Source: Bacillota bacterium | GTDB lineage: Bacteria > Bacillota > Clostridia > Peptostreptococcales > Natronincolaceae | DNA: 45,195 nt | Assembly: GCA_023387935.1 (NCBI GenBank) | Contig: JAEWHG010000082.1 | Span: 1 to 45,195 of the forward strand | Reading direction: 5' to 3' | Part shown: one piece after another, positions 42,702-45,195 of the stretch | How the letters are laid out: each line of letters opens with the position of its first letter | Numbering within the stretch: the stretch's first letter is position 1 | Notes under the pieces: generated by a model | The model's database searches: none | Told to the model about the DNA's origin: nothing | The model's input: the letters and a program-made list of their open reading frames with translations, nothing else | Translations under genes and position numbers: made by a program

Positions 42702-43097
42702 ATGAAAAAACTTACTATAACATCAGTATTTGGAATTATTGGAATACTATCTTGGACGCTTACTATTTTATTAAGAGAAACAACAGTAAATGGCGTGGAG
42801 ACAGTTAACTTTATTTTAGGAATAATGCCTAATGTATCTGCAACTTGGTTTTTTATATGGATAGGAGAAATTATTGTTAACAGATTAAAAAACAGTTTCA
42901 CTTTGAAAATTTCGGTGATAACATCTGGATTAATTTTTTTATTTGCAATAATATCTGAAATAGCACATGATTTATTTTTAAATAGTACTTTTGATATGTA
43001 TGATATCATTGGAACAATATCAGCAATTGCTTTATATTTGGCAACTTTTTATATTACTAAAAATCGTAAAAATATTAATGAGCAATCTTCTCATTAG
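42702..43097 (+). CDS. Hypothetical four-span membrane protein (131 residues)
   Basis: I cannot name this protein. It has four predicted membrane spans (about 5-22, 40-58, 70-90, 103-122) with short loops, a basic end KNRKNINEQSSH and no obvious catalytic motif. GGGAGAA sits 8 bases before ATG. The gene is alone, with a TATAAT upstream and a terminator downstream, and is bracketed by a 17-bp inverted repeat, so it could be a mobile or recently moved cassette. Confidence 0.65.
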   Translation: MKKLTITSVFGIIGILSWTLTILLRETTVNGVETVNFILGIMPNVSATWFFIWIGEIIVNRLKNSFTLKISVITSGLIFLFAIISEIAHDLFLNSTFDMYDIIGTISAIALYLATFYITKNRKNINEQSSH

Positions 43098-43128
43098 ATG
43101 TAATAACGATAAAAATTAATAATTATTT

Positions 43129-43171
43129 AAAATACCGTATTATTCAGAAATGAAGTGTGCGGTATTTTTTT
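43129..43171 (+). terminator. Terminator after the 131-residue gene
   Basis: AAAATACCG (43129-43137) pairs with CGGTATTTT (43160-43168), followed by further T. The 22-base loop holds part of the right-hand inverted repeat. Confidence 0.7.
43131..43147. repeat. Right copy of the 17-bp inverted repeat
   Basis: AATACCGTATTATTCAG, reverse complement of 42557-42573. It partly coincides with the terminator stem. Confidence 0.85.
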
Positions 43172-43386
43172 ATGTCTTCTTTTGTTTGTAAACTCTCTTG
43201 TAGAGCGGCCTTATTCTACCCATAGTATATTCTTTAGATAATAAGAAGTGATATGGATATTGTGAGGCAATATATGAATTAGGTGGAGGATGAAATTTGA
43301 TGTTCTGTGGATACTTAAAAATATGTTATAATTTTCTTGTTAGATAAATCGAATTAGATGGAAAATACGAAGTGAGGTAATATTAT

Positions 43387-43872
43387 ATGATATATAAAAC
43401 AAATGTAATGAGAATACTTGATAAAGCTAGAGTAGAATATAAAAGTCATAGTTATGCCAATACAAACGCTATAAGTGGGATTGATGTTGCAAATGTTTTA
43501 AATCAAGATCCAAATCAAATATTTAAGACACTTGTAACGGTAGGAAAAACAAATAAATATTATGTGTTTCTAGTTCCAGTTGCTGATGAACTAGATCTAA
43601 AAAAAGCAGCGAATAGCGTTAACGAAAAATCAATAGAAATGTTAAAATCAAAAGATTTATTATCTATCACAGGATACGTACATGGCGGATGTTCCCCTGT
43701 TGGTATGAAAAAAAGTTTCAATACTACGATTGATGTATCAGCACGTAATTTTGAAACAATCATATTTAGTGCTGGGAAAATTGGGTATCAGGTTGAGATA
43801 AGTCTTGAAGAATTAAAAAAGGTTATTAGCTTTAATTTAGATGATATTGTATGTTCGAAAAAGGAACAATAA
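43387..43872 (+). CDS. ybaK: YbaK/EbsC aminoacyl-tRNA deacylase
   Basis: A 161-residue member of the YbaK/ProXp group that hydrolyses misacylated Cys-tRNA(Pro) and related species, acting with prolyl-tRNA synthetase. Motifs: NQDPNQIFKTLVTVGK with the catalytic lysine, VPVADELDLKKAAN, GYVHGGCSPVGMKKSFNT (GxxxGGxSPxG) and ETIIFSAGKIGYQVEIS. The start has GAAGTGAGG upstream. The gene stands alone; a TATAAT-like hexamer lies at about 43326. Confidence 0.93.
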   Translation: MIYKTNVMRILDKARVEYKSHSYANTNAISGIDVANVLNQDPNQIFKTLVTVGKTNKYYVFLVPVADELDLKKAANSVNEKSIEMLKSKDLLSITGYVHGGCSPVGMKKSFNTTIDVSARNFETIIFSAGKIGYQVEISLEELKKVISFNLDDIVCSKKEQ

Positions 43873-43940
43873 AATACTATTCTACAAACTATAGATTATA
43901 TTTAATATAAGCAGTTTAATCTGGTAAAAGGGGGAAGTTT

Positions 43941-44498
43941 ATGTATTATACTATAGCCACTATTTACGCGGGATTAATGGTATTATGGGGGATCGTTTTA
44001 TTAACTGGTAGAAAATTTATGGTATGCAGAGGGTATGTTAGTATAGGTACATTTTTTATAGTAACGCTAAATCCAACCATAGAGCTAATGAAAATGGGAA
44101 GTATTATATATCCTATAATTATAGGAATACCTGTTTTCATATTAGGAATTGTATTTACTAAAGATAAATTTACATTAACTAATATGAATTTGCAGATGGT
44201 ATTACCCATATTGACTGATTTTTTAAATGATGAAGGTATCTCATTCGAAAAAGAAAATAAGGCTTTAGTTTTAAATGATTACGATAATAAACGAATTACA
44301 TATACTCAATCTTTAAATTCTGTAGAAATTGATTTTGTAGATATAAAGGATTTTCTGTTCTATAAAGAGTTTAAAATAAAACTTAGAGGTAGAATTAAAG
44401 AAGATAGTATAAGATTATTTCCATCATCTGGCGTTTTTTATGTGATATCAGGGGGAGTATTTGCAATTGTATTACAATATTTACAGTCTAGGTTCTGA
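43941..44498 (+). CDS. Hypothetical membrane protein (185 residues)
   Basis: No family recognised. The N-terminal half holds three predicted spans (about 3-21, 27-45 and 52-74); from about residue 80 it is a soluble domain with alternating strands (VEIDFVDIKDFLFYKEFKIKLRGRI), then a final hydrophobic stretch VFYVISGGVFAIVLQYL. GGGGGAAG precedes the ATG. It may be an envelope protein, but nothing specific can be said. Confidence 0.65.
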   Translation: MYYTIATIYAGLMVLWGIVLLTGRKFMVCRGYVSIGTFFIVTLNPTIELMKMGSIIYPIIIGIPVFILGIVFTKDKFTLTNMNLQMVLPILTDFLNDEGISFEKENKALVLNDYDNKRITYTQSLNSVEIDFVDIKDFLFYKEFKIKLRGRIKEDSIRLFPSSGVFYVISGGVFAIVLQYLQSRF

Positions 44499-44705
44499 TT
44501 GCTTAGTTATGGAGATGGATGGTGAGGCGTATCGATAATGAAAAAACGTTAAGTGATACACCAATAACGGAGCAAGACGCTATGACATGCTTTTCAAGTT
44601 AGATAAATCATATTAGTAGATTGTTAAGAAGTAAATTATTAATTTAGTAATAAGTATATAATAAAAATATATATCATAGTTCAGTATAACTAAGGAGAGA
44701 TTTAT

Positions 44706-45195
44706 ATGGAAAATAATTTTAAAAACTGGCTAGACTCTAATCTATTAAAAGATAATATTAAAAATCCAAATATCAAAGTTGGCGAATTTACTTATTACTC
44801 TGGATATTATCATAAAGAGGATTTTGAAGATGTATGTGTAAGATATCTTTTAGGTGATGGGAGCACTAAAAATTATAAGGAAATTTTCGGAGAAGATTTT
44901 ATCTTTGACAAATTAGAAATAGGTAAGTTTTGCTCCATAGGATCTGGTGCAAGCTTTATACTCGCTGGTAACCAAGGTCATAACCATAAGTGGATTTCAG
45001 CATATCCATTTAACCCAGAGATATTTTCAAATGCTAAGGACGGATTCCAAACTAAAGGAGATACAATTATAGGAAATGATGTTTGGATTGGTACAGAAGC
45101 CATTATAATGCCAGGTGTTAAAATAGGTGATGGTGCAGTAATAGGAACAAGAGCGGTAGTAACTAAAGATGTAGAACCATATACCGTAGTAGGTG
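44706..45195 (+). CDS. CatB/Vat-type hexapeptide acetyltransferase, 5' part (cut by window end)
   Basis: 163 codons are visible; the gene continues beyond the window. It is a left-handed beta-helix acyltransferase of the xenobiotic acetyltransferase group (streptogramin A and type B chloramphenicol acetyltransferases). Visible features: hexapeptide turns (IGKFCSIGSGASFIL, IIGNDVWIGTEAIIMPGVKIGDGAVIGTRAVV), the catalytic histidine region GNQGHNHKW, and the AYPFN loop. Such proteins acetylate antibiotic hydroxyls, but many chromosomal relatives have other acceptors. AAGGAGAG lies 8 bases before the ATG. Confidence 0.85.
   Translation, partial: MENNFKNWLDSNLLKDNIKNPNIKVGEFTYYSGYYHKEDFEDVCVRYLLGDGSTKNYKEIFGEDFIFDKLEIGKFCSIGSGASFILAGNQGHNHKWISAYPFNPEIFSNAKDGFQTKGDTIIGNDVWIGTEAIIMPGVKIGDGAVIGTRAVVTKDVEPYTVVG

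Noticed and set aside
43312..43350. Short frames after GGTGGAGGATG upstream of ybaK
   Set aside because: They encode only 13-14 residues and overlap a likely promoter; not supportable as genes.
44519..44602. A 27-codon frame between the 185-residue membrane protein and the acetyltransferase, MVRRIDNEKTLSD...
   Set aside because: No ribosome site, no recognised family and too short; it may be a remnant, but nothing supports it.

Overview
The window is AT-rich with strong AGGAGG-type ribosome binding sites, many ATG/GTG/TTG starts, rho-independent hairpin terminators and families typical of anaerobic Firmicutes (KtrAB, a lysine riboswitch, FdrA/DUF1116/DUF2877, ThiI without rhodanese). It most resembles a clostridial chromosome, perhaps near Alkaliphilus or the Peptostreptococcaceae; the genus is a guess. 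Both ends cut a gene. No rRNA, tRNA, CRISPR array or intact insertion sequence was seen.

Layout. 1-6200: the tail of an ABC-2 permease, a YjjG-type HAD phosphatase, an Ig-like lipoprotein, SelO, a DUF454 membrane protein and a MATE exporter, mostly single genes with their own terminators. 6220-8200: a LysR regulator convergent with and overlapping two half-size chromate (CHR) transporter genes. 8450-13130: a potassium module with a membrane-anchored degenerate RCK-like protein, KtrB, KtrA, a KdpD-like kinase lacking the N-terminal KdpD domains, and a KdpE-like regulator. 13175-14686: cobyric acid synthase. 14787-18243, minus strand: a promoter, a lysine riboswitch with terminator, an APC amino-acid permease and a YtcJ-like amidohydrolase.

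19031-34241 is the centrepiece, a catabolic island for an N-heterocycle. It holds an NCS2 uracil/xanthine-type permease, a PucR regulator, the AllH/FdrA/AllG set (oxamate carbamoyltransferase family) with the FdrA C-terminal domain on its own 55-residue gene, a metal-dependent cyclase-family hydrolase, a nitrilase-family amidase, carbamate kinase, a class III CoA-transferase and a three-subunit molybdenum hydroxylase. A MocA-like nucleotidyltransferase follows, and moaC and mogA lie 6 kb further on. I infer import, Mo-dependent ring hydroxylation, opening of a cyclic ureide, phosphorolysis of the ureido group to carbamoyl phosphate, ATP formation by carbamate kinase, deamidation of the remaining amide, and CoA activation of the resulting diacid. 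The usual allantoin genes (allB, allC, allD) are absent, so the substrate may be something other than allantoin, such as an oxidised pyrimidine or a hydantoin/parabanate-type compound.

35190-45195: a methyl-accepting protein with a C-terminal sensor-like domain, a candidate minus-strand C-rich small RNA (36812-36924) with its own promoter and terminator, a LUD protein, cysteine desulfurase plus ThiI, moaC/mogA, small membrane proteins, a GNAT acetyltransferase, a YbaK deacylase and the start of a Vat/CatB-type acetyltransferase cut by the window end.
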